From the NCBI GenBank assembly GCA_003665825.1, contig QPFY01000009.1, forward strand, positions 558,001 through 622,000: DNA of 64,000 bases. The letters are read 5' to 3'. Below, in pieces: positions 1 to 12,382 of the stretch (position 1 is its first letter; each line of letters starts with the position of its first letter). The notes under the pieces are model-generated. The model saw only the letters and a list, made by a program, of their open reading frames with translations, ran no database searches and was not told the DNA's origin. The stretch is from Microbotryum silenes-acaulis (lineage: Eukaryota > Basidiomycota > Microbotryomycetes > Microbotryales > Microbotryaceae). The translations under genes were made by a program, and so were the position numbers.

Positions 1-2145
1 TTGCGTCGGCCCGCACGAGCGAACCATTCCGCACTCGTCTGCTTGACCTGCGTCGATCGTCGACCTGCCTCGGCGACGAGTTCCCTAGGGCCTTTGTAAG
101 GGACCTCGGTACCGAAGGGGAAGGCGCTGAGGGCGTAGTCTTCCTCCAGGTCGAGCGAGTCACCGAAATGGTCTCGAATGACCGTAGCAATGTCGACCTC
201 GTACTTGTACAAGAGACTGCACAAGTCGATCGTACCGAGATTGCCGCAACGCTTCTCGAAGCGATACGTGGTGTCGTGACCGCTTTCTCGTACGCCTCGA
301 TCGTGGAGGAAGTACTCGTCCAAAGCGGGGACGGAGACCTCGCCGGCGGTGTACTTCTCCGTGAACTCGTTGACGCTGATGCCGAGCTCGTCGGCGTAGG
401 GTTGCAAGACGTAGGTGAAGTGAGACGCCTCGGTCTCAGGTGGGATGCCAACGCCTTCAGGGCGGTAACGCGAAAGACCCGTGAGGGTATCAAGTCGGAG
501 CGACGCATTCATCCACACAATGTGGTACTCGCGGATCGCACCCTGGATCGCCCGCTTTAGCCAAGCCTTGTTCTCTTCCGCGTCCTCAGGATTGAGGTTC
601 GCAAAGACCTGCAGGATGAGATCCGTGAGGAACGGCGGCTGCGAGCGGCACAGGTAGTAACTTCGGTTGCCGTTGAGGACTTTGCCGTAATGCTTGATCT
701 CGAACAAGAAGTGCTCGACGATACCGCGCGCGAGATCGATGTGGCCATCCGAGATGAGACCGAGAGAGACAAAGTAGCTGTCCCAGTAGTACAGCTCGTT
801 GAACCTCGCACCGGGAACGACGAAGGGGATCCCCTTGAAGTCCGAGTCCTCACCTTCGGCACCCTTGATCTCGGTCATGGACAGCGCGAGGATACCGGGC
901 TCCTCGTTGCGGTCTCGTACCCACTCGGGGGTAAATTCGCGAGGGATCGTAGAGACGATCAAGCCGAGGTGGGGCTTCTCCTTGGCGATGCGCTCGTAGT
1001 ATTTGCGCATCTGCACTTCAACCTCGGGGACGTAGATTCGTGGGGCCTGGTTTCGACCTCGGTTCTGCACGAGATGGGTTGTACTTATCTCAGTCATTGT
1101 CCACCAACCGTGATTGAGCGTAGGCAGGCGATTACCTTTGGGTCAGCACAAATCGCCTCCAGTCCATCACCGTCAATTCGTCGCGTGAGGTTCGACCAGA
1201 AGGAGTAGCGGATCATGCGGCTCAACCGCGAGACCGGGTTCTCACTCAGTCGCGCCTCGTCCAAGACGATCGTCTTTTGACCGTGATCACGTGCGAGTGC
1301 GAGTTCTTGTAGGAGGTTGGACAACATGTAGGTGCCTCGGATCTAATAAGATCGACGAATTCAATAAGGTCAGCTTGTAGAGTACGCATGTCCTCGCCGG
1401 GCTTCTCGAGTGGCACGTACTTCACAAGAGTTGTAGCCGTTCGAGCTGGCCGTTCCGAGTGTAAACACTTTGGGTCCCTTGTCCGTAGCGGCGATCTGTT
1501 ATCGGCGAGAATCCGCCTCGATTAGCCTCGTGAGAGATTCCACGCGCTTTGTCAGATGCATCAGATTCCGCCGACTGACCTGGAAGTTGCCATCCGTATC
1601 TTCTTGTTCGAGGACAAGTTTGATCGTCTCCTCGACATCGACCAAGAACTTGCGGGGTTTGGCCGACGTCTCGTCTGAGGAGAGAGAGAAGCGGAGGTCG
1701 ACCATTTAGCTCTTCGCTCTGCGTTTCATGTGGGGAAGTCTGGGGGTAACGATGCGGGGATGGGAGCACTGACCGTGCGAGAGACGCCTCGCTCGAGAGG
1801 GGGGCGTTTGATTGGCAAGGTAGGTTTGGCGTTGTTGGATGACCGTGTGCGGGGCATTGCCACTCTGTTGCCCTCAAATCCGAGCCACAATGGGTAACGT
1901 CGACGAGACAGGAGAAGGGTATCATCAGCCTTCCTGCGCCCGACGATACCTTCCTCGGCATGATGAAGGCTTACCTCGGACAGTGTTCGAGTCTTGTGGG
2001 CTCTGGGACGAGCATAGATCACGCTAGCATCCTCTTGTGTCCTCGATTGCAATTCGGCCCCGTCCAAGTCGGACTCGGAGCGGGCGGTGGAGGCTGCGGG
2101 TGCAGCTGACCCAGTCTTGGGGAAGAGAACGGACCCGGAGCTCAT
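1..2145 (-). CDS. NTH1: neutral trehalase, 3' end off the window
   Basis: Cytosolic glycoside hydrolase family 37 enzyme that splits trehalose into two glucoses. The trehalase signature [14 protein letters not shown] lies in the long exon 1-1064, followed by [17 protein letters not shown], typical of fungal neutral trehalases. Upstream exons encode the calcium-binding stretch [10 protein letters not shown] (1580-1674), [16 protein letters not shown] (1421-1495) and [17 protein letters not shown] (1136-1342). These join in phase. The N-terminal exon, starting at ATG 2145, is Ser/Arg-rich and holds RTxS-type sites as expected for the kinase-regulated N-terminus. The junction between the first exon and the exon at 1674 (somewhere in 1674-1775) could not be closed in phase and is unresolved. 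The C-terminal part of the catalytic domain lies beyond position 1. Family assignment is firm. Confidence 0.93.
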
Positions 2146-3414
2146 CGTGATATCACTCGGGGAATGATCTAAAATCTCACTGTAGTGACAAGGGGGGCAG
2201 AGGGTCAGCGAGAAGTTGCGGGCGGCGCCTTTGCGAAGTGGGGAGGCGACCCGTAGCCACGTCGAAAGCCCAGGGCGTGTTTCAGCGACGCCGGCATCCC
2301 GGACCATGGCAGTAAGAGCCGCCGCAAGGCGCACAGGGCAAGAACAAACGACCACAAACATCGACATTCCGGCCCAAGGCCTTGGAGGTGACTTTTATGA
2401 TGTCTGGGCGGTGGTCCGTGCCATGACTGGGCCGTTCCCGTGCTCGTGCTTGAATGGAACGCCGGTCAAGTGGGGCCCCCATACCCAACGCTTCTCCGTA
2501 GCTGGCAAGAGGCATGGAGGTCGTACGGGTAAGCGATGGGACATTTGAGTAGCTCACAACTCAATTCCTCAACCAGCAAACCCGTTCGACTGAGTGAGGA
2601 GCGTGCGAGGTCAGGAAGCTGAAAGAAGGGCGAAGCAACACTGCCAGCGCGGCGCGTCTCGTCGTTTCGCCCTTGGCTGGCGCCCTCCTAGCATTTTGAT
2701 CGATCAACCGGAACTTGTCCGGAAACTATTTCCGGATGGGTTATTTTAAACAATGGGTGGCACAGACGCCCGGGGTAAATGGCAGAAACACTTCAGGAAT
2801 CGCTCGCCCCGTACTGTACGCGATCTATTAGTATTCGACCACCTGTTCACTCAATTCGAATCTGGCGCGAAGCGAACCAGGCGTAAGTTCTCAAGTTCAT
2901 CTGTCGGCTAGCACGGCCTTTCGACTTTCAAGCTCACAGGTTTCCATAGCTTGTAGACATCCACGACCGAGGCGGAGTTTCCCTCTTGTCGAGTGCTGCA
3001 GATAGGTACAGGCGCACGTGCGGGTGTGCGACAGGTCGGACAGGGGCTGCCAACTTAACACCGTTCAGCTGCATTGATGCGACCGACGTCTTCCGAACTC
3101 CGAGCCCCGGATTACCCATTCGAGTCATCAGACGGAGGCAAGACCATCTTGAGGAGACGTCAGACATCCCATCGCGGAGCCAACACCAAAACACTCGAGC
3201 AAATGACGTTGTAGTGACTGACACACGATACACTCATCACCTTCACGGAGGAAGCGAACTCGCACTGCAGTGCACCGTTTCATGTCGGACTTTCAGAAGA
3301 GGTAAATCAAGATGCCGTGTCAGGGATCGCAAAAGTTCAACTGCAAGGTCGATCATCAGGAAATTCCATCGTCCCGGCCGTGCACTTGGAGCTGTTGGTG
3401 CCTGAATTTTCATC
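2146..3414. other. intergenic, trehalase promoter side
   Basis: No convincing coding region. Open frames here lack conserved motifs and mostly mirror each other on the two strands. It includes the NTH1 promoter; an AGGGG-type (STRE-like) run lies at 2191-2197, about 46 nt upstream of the NTH1 start. AT-richer sequence around 2690-2760 probably marks non-coding spacer. Confidence 0.5.
2191..2197 (-). promoter_or_regulatory. STRE-like element upstream of NTH1
   Basis: The + strand reads AGGGGGG, so CCCCCCT on the gene strand, containing the CCCCT stress-response core. In yeasts, trehalase genes are controlled by such elements. A 5-nt core is weak evidence by itself. Confidence 0.25.
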
Positions 3415-3858
3415 TCATTCAAGTCGATCTTTGCTCGACTCGGGACAGCGGCAGCGGCAGCGGTAGCCGCAGGCGCCTCGGTTCGGCCTGACCGCGCACA
3501 GATAGAAGGCCAGCGCCCACGGAATGCTGGGCGAAGAACGCTGGGCGAGCGACAGTCGAGCGGCGCTCAGTCGGTCAGGGACTGGATTCTGGAATGACTT
3601 CATACGCTCTTCGCCTTTGCCTTTGCCATCCAACCGACCCGGTCCTTCGATCGCCCCAGCACTTTTACCTACTGCTTCCACGTCCACGCTCCGACCCTCC
3701 CTAGGTGCGGTTTGACTTGAGTCACCTTGCTGTGCTGCTTGGTTCGCTCCCACCTCGGACCCGACCGGCCGACCGTTTGCCACGCTCTCGAGCAGCGCCG
3801 AGAGTCGCTTGACCCTCGAACGCGCCACGTAAGCCGTGCCACCACCTTCATCTGTCAT
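3415..3858 (-). CDS. hypothetical 147-aa open frame
   Basis: ATG-initiated open frame, divergent to the ubiquitin protease gene. The N-terminal part (TAYVARSRVKRLSALLESVA) looks like an amphipathic helix. The rest is low complexity, and the C-terminus is Cys/Arg-rich. No family recognised. It may be a first exon of a small gene, or chance. Confidence 0.2.
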   Translation of the reverse strand: MTDEGGGTAYVARSRVKRLSALLESVANGRPVGSEVGANQAAQQGDSSQTAPREGRSVDVEAVGKSAGAIEGPGRLDGKGKGEERMKSFQNPVPDRLSAARLSLAQRSSPSIPWALAFYLCAVRPNRGACGYRCRCRCPESSKDRLE

Positions 3859-4179
3859 CGACCAAGCATGTTCGATAGAAGGATATTTTGATGCCTCTGA
3901 TGACCACCTACGTTGTTGTCACTTTGGAGAGGACATCCCGGCGGGATGATGCCGCGCCGCTTCATCCCGTCACCCGCCCGGCGGGCCGACAATACGGCTG
4001 TGCTGTGCCCCCGAACCAGCGCGGCGACACCTCTCCCGGCGATGCCGACGCATCGAGGTACCTAGGGTCTTTCGAAGGCTGGAGCTGACCTGAGCTTCTT
4101 CATCCCACACCTTCGCCCCTTCTAGGCCCGTCTCAACAGCTCCAGCGCTCGGCCCGACGACCGCTCCTTCCGGCTGTTG

Positions 4180-7100
4180 ATGCGAGCGCGCCGGAACACG
4201 GTCGGCTCATTCTCTCGCAAGGATGAGCAACCGCAAGGGATCTATCACGTCGGTCTAATCAACCTCGGCAACTCGTGCTTCTACAACACGATTCTACAAG
4301 CCCTGGCCGTGTCGAGGCCACTCGAGGATATCATCGCGGATCCTCCGACGACCTCGCCTGCTTTGCTCGCGCTTTCGCCGGCCTCGCCTTCGTACAACTC
4401 TGACCCTGCCCAGCTCTTGTCACCGCTCCCCATCACGAGTGCGCTGTTGGCGTTGTTGACCAAGCTCGATGCCAGCAAGGAGATTGCGAGAGGCAAGAAC
4501 CTCACCTTTAACCCCAAGGCGCTGCTCAGGCAGATGAGCCTCAAGCACGAAGAATACGCCCACGCGACTCAACAGGATGCCCACGAGATGCTGCGACATC
4601 TGATCGACGGCATCATGATGGAAGAAGTTGACGTGAGTCCCCCCTTCCTATCGAGCTCTTGATCGAGCCCGACGCCCGGAAGATCGACTGACCCGCTGCT
4701 TCAAATCCTCTTATAGCTGATCAAGAAGGTCCGAGCAACGCGCCCTCGCCCAACTAAAGGCCGTCCTTCGCAACAAAGGCGGATGACGATCCGAGGACTC
4801 GACCCCATGCGCCATTCCGACGACCCCTTGATGACGCCTGTTCGCGAGGAATCCGGCATGGGGACGCCCACCGAGGCGGGCGATGACGAGGAGGGAGCTG
4901 ATGAGGAAGTCAGCGACGGTTCGTCCTCGTCCTCGTCTTCTGATAGCGATAGCGACGATGAGGTCAACGATCCGTTCGAAATCGGGCCGAATGGGACCCC
5001 TCAACTCAAGATGAGACCCTTCATCTCGAGCATCTTCGAAGGCAAACTGACGAGCGTAGTTGTCTGCGATGAGTGCAAGCATGGTGAGTGAGGCGTCATT
5101 GTCCCAAGATGCGATTGAAGTGTCTTGATTGATCATAGGTGCCTTTGTTCGACAGTATCCCAAACGACAGAGGACTTTATGGACATCTCGCTTTCCTTGA
5201 GGGATGATGTGGGGCAGAAGATACGCAAGCGGGATCGCATTCGTCGAACTCTCGGCGGCGGCTTTTTCGGGAAACGGTCCGACCCAAACGACTCTGTCGC
5301 TTCTGGATCCTCCAACAGTACGGCATCTACGACGGCCTCGAAGCCTAGGGTGTCGATCACGTTGAGTGAGACCAAGACGAGCACGTCGGCGTCGGAAACA
5401 GAGGAATCGGACGCCGAGGTCGAAGCCCGATCCCGGCGCGCATCCGTCGATACGAGCACTCTTCCGACTCAACAAAGGTACGCGGGATGGACCGCCGGTG
5501 GCCCCAACTCAAAGTCTCGCGATCCTTCCCCTCTCGGCAGGGCCTTGTCCGTTCTCAGTTCCCGATCTGGCGACGGGTCGAGACGGCGCACGCGAAAGGG
5601 CAAGATTCCCAAGCCGACGGTGGAGCAGATTGACTACATCCGGAAAGTGCTGGTGGAGATCTCGCCTCCAACGCCTTCCCTCCCTCCGCAATTGCGATTC
5701 GCTCGTCCCCCCGGATCAAAGGCACCACTTCCTCCGCCAGCAACCACCACAACGTCGGTCTCGAACGAACAAATGTCGACGGACCTGTACGAGTGTTTCC
5801 GCCAGTTCACAAGCGTGGAGGTTCTCGAAGGCGAAAACGCGTTCGCTTGCAAGAACTGCTGGAAATTTTTGAACCCCGACCTTGTGCGTCAACGTCAAGA
5901 CGAGAAGGATGCGCGTCGGCGCGAGAAGGACGCTTTAAAAGCCGAGAAGAGGAGGAACGGGAGACGGGTATCGGATGCCAAGACCCACATCAGCGAGGAA
6001 GCCGGTTTCAGGACAGTCGTCAACAGTCCCCTTCAATCGCCACAACTTGAGAACGCTCGAACTTTGTCGGCCTCGCCACCTGGTTCACCGACTAGCGCGA
6101 ATCCGGCTTCGAAGGGAGCAGGTGTTATCTCTCCCGAGTTCACGCTCTTGTCGTTGGCAACCAGCCCTTCCGTCCTGTCCGAACGCTCGCTCGCCTCCGA
6201 ACCCGCAAGCATGGTCCCAGAATCTGGGGCAGCGACCGATGATGAGGCCGCTCTCGCCGACACAGAGGATGGGCACACGACGGATTCGGCCTCAGTTTTG
6301 GAACTCTCTCCCGCAGCCGGCGAACCCAAGACCCCTTTGACGGTGGCTAACGTCGAAGCTTTGGACCCAAGTTCGACGCGCACCCATGTCGTCGCCACGG
6401 CGTCAGCAGCAGCGTCCGTACAGTCCTCATCGAGCGTCGCAGCGAGCAGGTCGGGTGCTTCGCTTTCGACACGGTTCTCGAGCTCGAGCAAACCTACCTC
6501 GTCGATCGCGATACCCGCAACCCTCAAAGCCCCGCCTCGACATCTCTTGCGCCGCGCGCACAAACGTTACCTGATCTCGGCTCGGGACTTGCCCCCCGTT
6601 CTCGTCGTTCACCTGAAGCGATTCCAAAACGCTTCAAAGTCGTCGCTGTTCGGCACGTCCTTTATGAACCTCAAGAAGCGCGACGACGACCTGTCGTTTC
6701 CCGAGCAACTGGACTTGACACCCTTCCTCGCGCCACTGGAGAAACCACCGAAGCAGACGACGCGAGCGAGGCACGCCACGCGCCCTTCGACATCTTCGAA
6801 CCACTCGGTCCCTCACCCCCCGCCGATCGAGACCGAAAAGGTCGTCGGTGGAGCCCTGTATCGTCTCTACGCTGCGGTGGTCCACTATGGGACCTTGTCG
6901 ACGGGGCATTACTCGGCTTTCGTGCTTTCGAACCGGTATGGTCATGGTCAGGGTGGGACGGAACGTCGGCGATGGATGTTTTGCTCCGACGAGGACGTGC
7001 ATGCCGTCAGCGTCGAGGAGGTCTTGAAATGCAAAGCTTACATTTTGTGAGTCGAATGACGCATTTTGTGTCTCGAACCCTGGATGATGAAGTCGGTGAA

Positions 7101-7227
7101 ACTGACAGACATAATCGCCCTATTTGCCCTTCGCAGGTTCTACGAACGTGTCCTCCCCGTGACCGGCTCACTGGTCTCGTCGCCCGTAGTTGAGGAAGAC
7201 GAGTCGCCGATCAAAAGCTCGCTATAG
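4180..7227 (+). CDS. ubiquitin carboxyl-terminal hydrolase (UBP16/USP30-like)
   Basis: Cysteine protease (USP/C19 family) that removes ubiquitin. Exons 4180-4632, 4717-5083, 5156-7046 and 7137-7227 close in phase and give about 933 aa. The Cys box is GLINLGNSCFYNTILQALA near residue 27. A Cys-x2-Cys finger half (CDECKH) is joined across the second intron to VSQTTEDFMDISLSL. The His box is YAAVVHYGTLSTGHYSAF and the end is AYILFYERV. Long Ser/Thr-rich low-complexity inserts split the catalytic fold, as in fungal Ubp16-type proteins. The frame stays open upstream of the ATG back to an acceptor at about 4123, so an additional 5' exon (perhaps a membrane anchor) is possible and I did not find it. 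Confidence 0.9.
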
Positions 7228-7994
7228 AGACTGTGCAAAGATGGGTCAAGTAGACATCAATTACTATTCTGACCATGTGTATACTGGAACATCAGTTCCT
7301 TGATACCCTCTGTTTGTCTTGTACGAAGCGCGAACTTGTTTCCCGCGAGCGGTTTGACTCCTTTTGTTGAGCTACTCTCGCCCAACCGCTCACCTCTCTG
7401 AGCTCTAGAGCAAATAAAACGACCAATCGCTTTCATCTCTTGTTCATCTCGCTATACCCCCTCCCCACCTCACCTTACCTTCGATGAAGACTGTGCTCGG
7501 CTCCTTCGAGGAGCGCAAGACCCTCGGTCTCGGTACAACCTCTTCCTCGTGGCATCGCGACTGGCCATGGCAGATTGGACTCTTCGGAGCCAGCGTCTGC
7601 TCGAAGAGGATTTGATTGAGCCTTGTACACCTGAAATACACTATGTGAATTGTCGCTTCGACCCCCACATTGACAGGGCCGAGGGCATTGCGGTGAAAAT
7701 AGCTCCCAGGAGCTCTTGTGGGGGTTTCCCCCGAGTGGGGGTTGTGATCTGAGACAGGGTCGCCGAGGGGTAGGGCAAGTCAAGCGATCTGTCCAGGTCG
7801 GCCCAAAAGTCAGGTAAGAGACCTCCGAAGTGAGGTTCTAAGTCCGCGAAATGATCGCCGAAAACAACGTTCCGGGCTATGGCGAGCCGCCTGCGCCTAT
7901 TTCGATCGAGTGAAGACTTGCATAAGCAGGGTGACTTGACTGTAACGACAAGTTGTATTGCAATAACGGAGTTGTCTTTCATACTGCAAAGAAG
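7228..7994. other. convergent intergenic region
   Basis: 3' flanks of the ubiquitin protease (plus) and MDE1 (minus). Overlapping open frames at 7444-7783 show no motif and are most likely untranslated sequence. Nothing else seen. Confidence 0.5.
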
Positions 7995-9350
7995 TTACAG
8001 GCCAAGCGTATCCATGCCGGCCAACTTCATCTTGACCGCCACCTCCAACAGATAATCGAGGCACTCTGCTTGCGCCTTTGCCTTTTCCCAATCTACCCAG
8101 CAGAATCTCGAAAGGTATCAGCATACGCTGGGGGGTCCTTAGGCGTGGCAGTTATGACTGACCTGCTCCCCAAGAATACGTGCCGTGCCTTCGGACGAGA
8201 ACAGCCGGCTGTCGAGAAGAGTCGCAAGTATGAGCATGGGCTGTCTATTGTACGCCAGTTCGGTCCAATATACGACTCACAGCGTCGGGGTATTTCCTCA
8301 TTGCCTGTGACAAGTGACAGTAGAGCAGAGTTCGCAGCGAATTGCGCAGGCGGAATCGAAGAACATTCGCTCGTGAGCGGTCCTGGCATACTGAGAAGTA
8401 GGAGCAGCGGAATGCGACGCAGTCATGGTCTGTGACGTACCTCTTCCATCCCCTCCCTCAGATCTTCCTCGTCCGGTGTGTTCTCAATAATGGGGATGAC
8501 GAGGGTATCGAGGTAGCTTAATGCTGAGCCGGTCCCGGCGATGCGCATGCCCTTGATCATTTCCTGGGGGTGTGAATGATTGCATGAAGTCAGACTTCCA
8601 CTCGAAACAGGGTTTTTTTTAATCGCCAATTTGTGAAGATGCTCGAAACCCGAGAATATTTCTCGTGTGACGACAAGTAATTCCGACCATATACCGAGCT
8701 CGGAGAAATGAGAAAATTCTTCCCTGCGACTGACCTGGTGCGAGACTCTAAACTCATTCCCTTCCCAAAGCAGCGTCGCCATGACCGCATGTTGACTATG
8801 GGTATGAATGCACGCCCCCGCGTTTCTCAACTCGTACGCATTGTAGAACAAGGGCGTGCAAGCCGATTGCTTGAGCGGTTTGTGGACCGGCCAGCGGAGG
8901 AAGGAGCGCGTCGAAAGGGTGAGTACGAATATGTCTTGGGGTTGGATCCGCTCCTTTTGGACTCCGGAGGGGGCGAGGTAGACTTTCTCTCTGTGATGGT
9001 GCGACGTGTTGGGGTCAGCTTGGGTTGGATGCCTCTTCGCGACGTCATTTGGAAGCTGATCGCTGCTTGCGAATTGTGTAGGGTGGAACGAACCCTTGTC
9101 GGATCGAAATACCTCCTCCAGTGCCACTGTGGAGGAAGGAACACCATCAGAAACCGTCTACGCACCTTCAAGCTATGGTAGCGACCTACGTGACCCATCC
9201 GAGCTTGTAAAAGTTCTGGCAGAGCGTCGGGATCAAGTACGCTGGGTGCTCGGGATCGCCCTGATGATCCACGAGCTCGTGCTGGTTAGGCGTTTTGCCA
9301 TCCGTAGGAGGGGCGAGTAAGGCATGAGGGCTTGACTTTTCGGGGGCCAT
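7995..9350 (-). CDS. MDE1: methylthioribulose-1-phosphate dehydratase
   Basis: MtnB/APIP-type class II aldolase-fold enzyme of the methionine salvage pathway; it dehydrates methylthioribulose 1-phosphate. Seven exons close exactly in phase: 9350-9190, 9126-9094, 8990-8735, 8563-8441, 8304-8281, 8208-8163, 8092-7995 (246 aa, the usual length). Recognisable motifs in order are LCQNFYKLGWVTGTGGGISI, LAPSGVQKERIQPQDIFVL, the zinc ligands in IHTHSQHAVMATLLW, the catalytic Glu in HQEMIKG, LVIPIIENTPDEEDL, and VLVRRHGTYSWG with the third zinc His. Two exons are only 33 and 24 nt, so automatic prediction could miss them. Confidence 0.95.
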
Positions 9351-9606
9351 GATCGCGTTGAAGCGAGAGCTGGGAGTGCTTGGACGGGAGGAGAAGGAGG
9401 CCAGAAGCAGCGAAACGCTCGGCCGAGATCCACTCGCGCAGGCACGTGCACCGAGCGGCGCCGAGCCACGAGCCCGTTCGATCAATTTCGGGGGACCTAT
9501 TTTTTGACTATCTTCAAGCCAAGGTACAAGAGGAGGAAGATACACCAACGGAACTAAACTAAACTGCAAGAACTAATCTTTCTGATGAATAACGAATTAC
9601 AGCTCC

Positions 9607-12382
9607 TTAAACCCCTTGCATGATCGCCCTGAGTGCCTCCGCGACCAAATCCTCCGCTTCCAGTCGAGGGACTTGAACCGGCTTGTCGGGCGGATTGAAC
9701 GAAACGTTCTGCCCATCTGTCAATCCCATCATTTCGAACCCACGAGTGAATTCGGCCTCGCGCTCGGTCGCAACTGCAAAAATCTTGGTCGCTTCCTTGA
9801 CGGTCTCGTGCAACGAGCGCAGGTCTTGCAACGAAAACCCGGCGTTCGAAAGCGGGCCGTGCCCGAGTTCGTGCTCTTTGGCGCCATTAAACGCGATTTC
9901 GACCCAGCCTTCCAAGCAGTCGAGCTTTATGAGCATCAAAGCACGGGTATGCATCAGGATCGGATCTAATGGCATCTGTGGTGTCAACGGTTCGATAGCT
10001 CACTCGTTAGCTCCGAAGGAGATTGGCCGAAACTGGATACCGGCACTCTGACCCACCGATGAAATGTATTTTACGAAAAGGTGCAACCAGCCCAAGAAAC
10101 GACACTGAGCGCGAACGAGGAACCCGGTCACGTATTCGTTGGACGCAGCTTGACTTTGACAACGTCGATTTGCCTCGGTCAACAAGGCGGCCAGAGTCAG
10201 GTGGGGTACCATCAAGAGGTGTGGCAAGAGGAGGGAAGAGCAGATGGAGGCAATCGTGTCGTGCATACGCTTGTCGAGATCGATAAAAAGACGCTCAAAT
10301 GTTGGAAGAATCTCTTGCAGCGGTCGAGGGTCTGGAGTGCACAAAGTCGATTCACGGTGCATCAGTCCCAGTCAGTCCCAGACTATCAGCGCTGAATATT
10401 TACATTTATCAGGCATACCGAACAACGCACCTCTTCGCCGCAGATCGTTCAATTCGCGAAAGATCGATATGGCCACCAGCGTCATCTGGAACGCCGCGCT
10501 CTGTGAGACGTGGATCATCCTCGACTGCACTGCATCGCATTCGCAAACACCGGGGGCAGCGTCCGAGGGTTCGAAGATGGATCGAGCTTGAGGCTCTTTC
10601 CCAATTTCGACATCCGACGTGTCGTCCAGGGCCATGGGAGCGTATCTCAACACCCCTTGAGCAGGGTCTTCGAGTCGTTGCCAGCCAAAGATGTGCAGCT
10701 CGTCGTCTTCTACTGTGGGTGGGGTGCCACGCGCAGCTAATCGTCAAAGCCCCAAAGTCAGTGACGAGCGTACCTACTACGAAGATGTTCCCAGAAAGGT
10801 GGGGAGGAAAATAACTACTCACCAGAATGAAACGTGTCAAAGATGAGCAGCTCGTGGCCCATGTTATGTTTGAGAGCGGCGTGCGGATTCGATCGGTACA
10901 GGTTTACCGTGCGTTGCTTGAGGTTATCGATGACCTTGGCGGTAAACACGTGCTCGGGGCACATACCGAACAGCATGATCTTGGTCATGGTCATCGCGTC
11001 GTGGCTTTCGATCGATTCTTCTTCCAACAGACCGGACGAAACGAGCTTTTCGATCGCAATGTCGACGAGGCGACGACAGGCTTGTTCGCGACGAACTCCG
11101 AGCTGAAGCTTGACCAGTTCGGATGGTGTCGCATTCTGGGTCGCTCGAGCCCCATCAAAGCCGACGATAGCCGAGTGTGTGGATCTTCTGGCGCCCAAAG
11201 CGGCGAGAGCGTAGTAGATGACCTACGAAGAGGGTGTGTAGACGAGTCAGCGCGAAGCACATGTCACAGCAGATTGACACGTACCTCATTGAACTTGGCC
11301 TGTCTGGGATTTGTGCTCGACATGTTGTACCAGAGGTATTGCCAAGCCCTGCGCACGTCCCTCAGGGGCTTGTGCGCCGAGAAAGAACCAAGCTCCTGAT
11401 TCGACACTGAAGGAGTCCAAGACAAGAAGTCGTGTCAGTAACAATCCTCCTCATTCTATATAGTCATTCGTTCACACGACTCCTTGGTGGACGCTCACGG
11501 TTGATGAGATGCCACCCGAGCGAGTCGGCCAATTTGGTCTCGGTGATTTTCGAGCTCGAGCACGTTGGGGCGAGGTTGAGCGCTCCTACTACAGCCTTTT
11601 GCACCTCCGTGGATGCTTTTCTTGGCACCTTGGCGGCCTCCGTCATCTCCCTGGAAGTCGAATGTGAAGGCGTGCATAGAGTTTGACTTTGTCAGCTTGG
11701 CGGCAGCGATATGAAGCAAGCGAGCGATGAAGCGAACTGACCTCAGCTGGGTGATGACTCGGCCCTTGCGCTTCTGCTTGGTTCTCCTCCCCTCGGGCGA
11801 GGCATCGACTTTATAAGCGGTCCTCGTTCTTTTGTTCGATCGCGGTTGAGCGGTGTCTAAACTGGTGCTGAGGATTGCGCAAGAAATCGATTGTCGTCAA
11901 TCAGGGAGTCAGGGGGGCCCGATCCGTTATGGGCCCGAGAACCTCGGAGGAGCGACCGCGTGGGCGCGAGGGGTCGCGACTTACGATGGTGAGCTCGAAA
12001 CCGACGCCGACGCCGACGCCGACGTGTCGTGCCCCGAGGCGAATTCAGGAGGGGTCGTGGCGGTACTCGATCCATTCGAGGCCGTATCGAACGACGTTGG
12101 CAATTCATCGAAGTTCCAGGAAGCGATGGTATAGTCATGTGCCGGTGGGCTGACGAAGCCGCGAATCGCGCTCCCGGCAGCCGGCGCCGTCGGATTGGGA
12201 CCGCCGGCCATTGTGGGCGAGCTGAGCGAGGTGTTGACCGCCGGCGTCGCGATCGGCAAACGGTGCATCAGCGCCTCGTCGTACCATACGAAGTCTGATC
12301 CATTGAATACGAGCGACTGGTCCTCTTGGTATTGATCCAAGTCATACATCGCCAAGTCTCGAGCCCGTTGTAGCTCGAACAT
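9607..12382 (-). CDS. fungal transcription-factor-like protein without zinc cluster
   Basis: Eight exons close in phase: 12382-11985, 11867-11742, 11650-11499, 11406-11285, 11222-10823, 10736-10431, 10331-10057, 9975-9607 (715 aa). The central part (YYALAALGARRSTHSAIVGFD, then helical stretches such as RRLVDIAIEKLV) resembles the middle homology region of fungal Zn2Cys6 regulators. No Cys6 zinc cluster is visible. Instead a strongly basic stretch (RSNKRTRTAYK, GRRTKQKRKGR, about residues 139-167) follows an acidic/Ser-rich N-terminus; it could be a nuclear localisation or DNA-binding segment. Function is inferred and unproven. The 5'-most exon could extend upstream if a zinc-cluster exon was missed. 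Confidence 0.65.

Noticed and set aside
4711..5475. 254-aa minus-strand frame inside the ubiquitin protease gene
   Set aside because: Shadow of low-complexity coding sequence on the plus strand; no motif.
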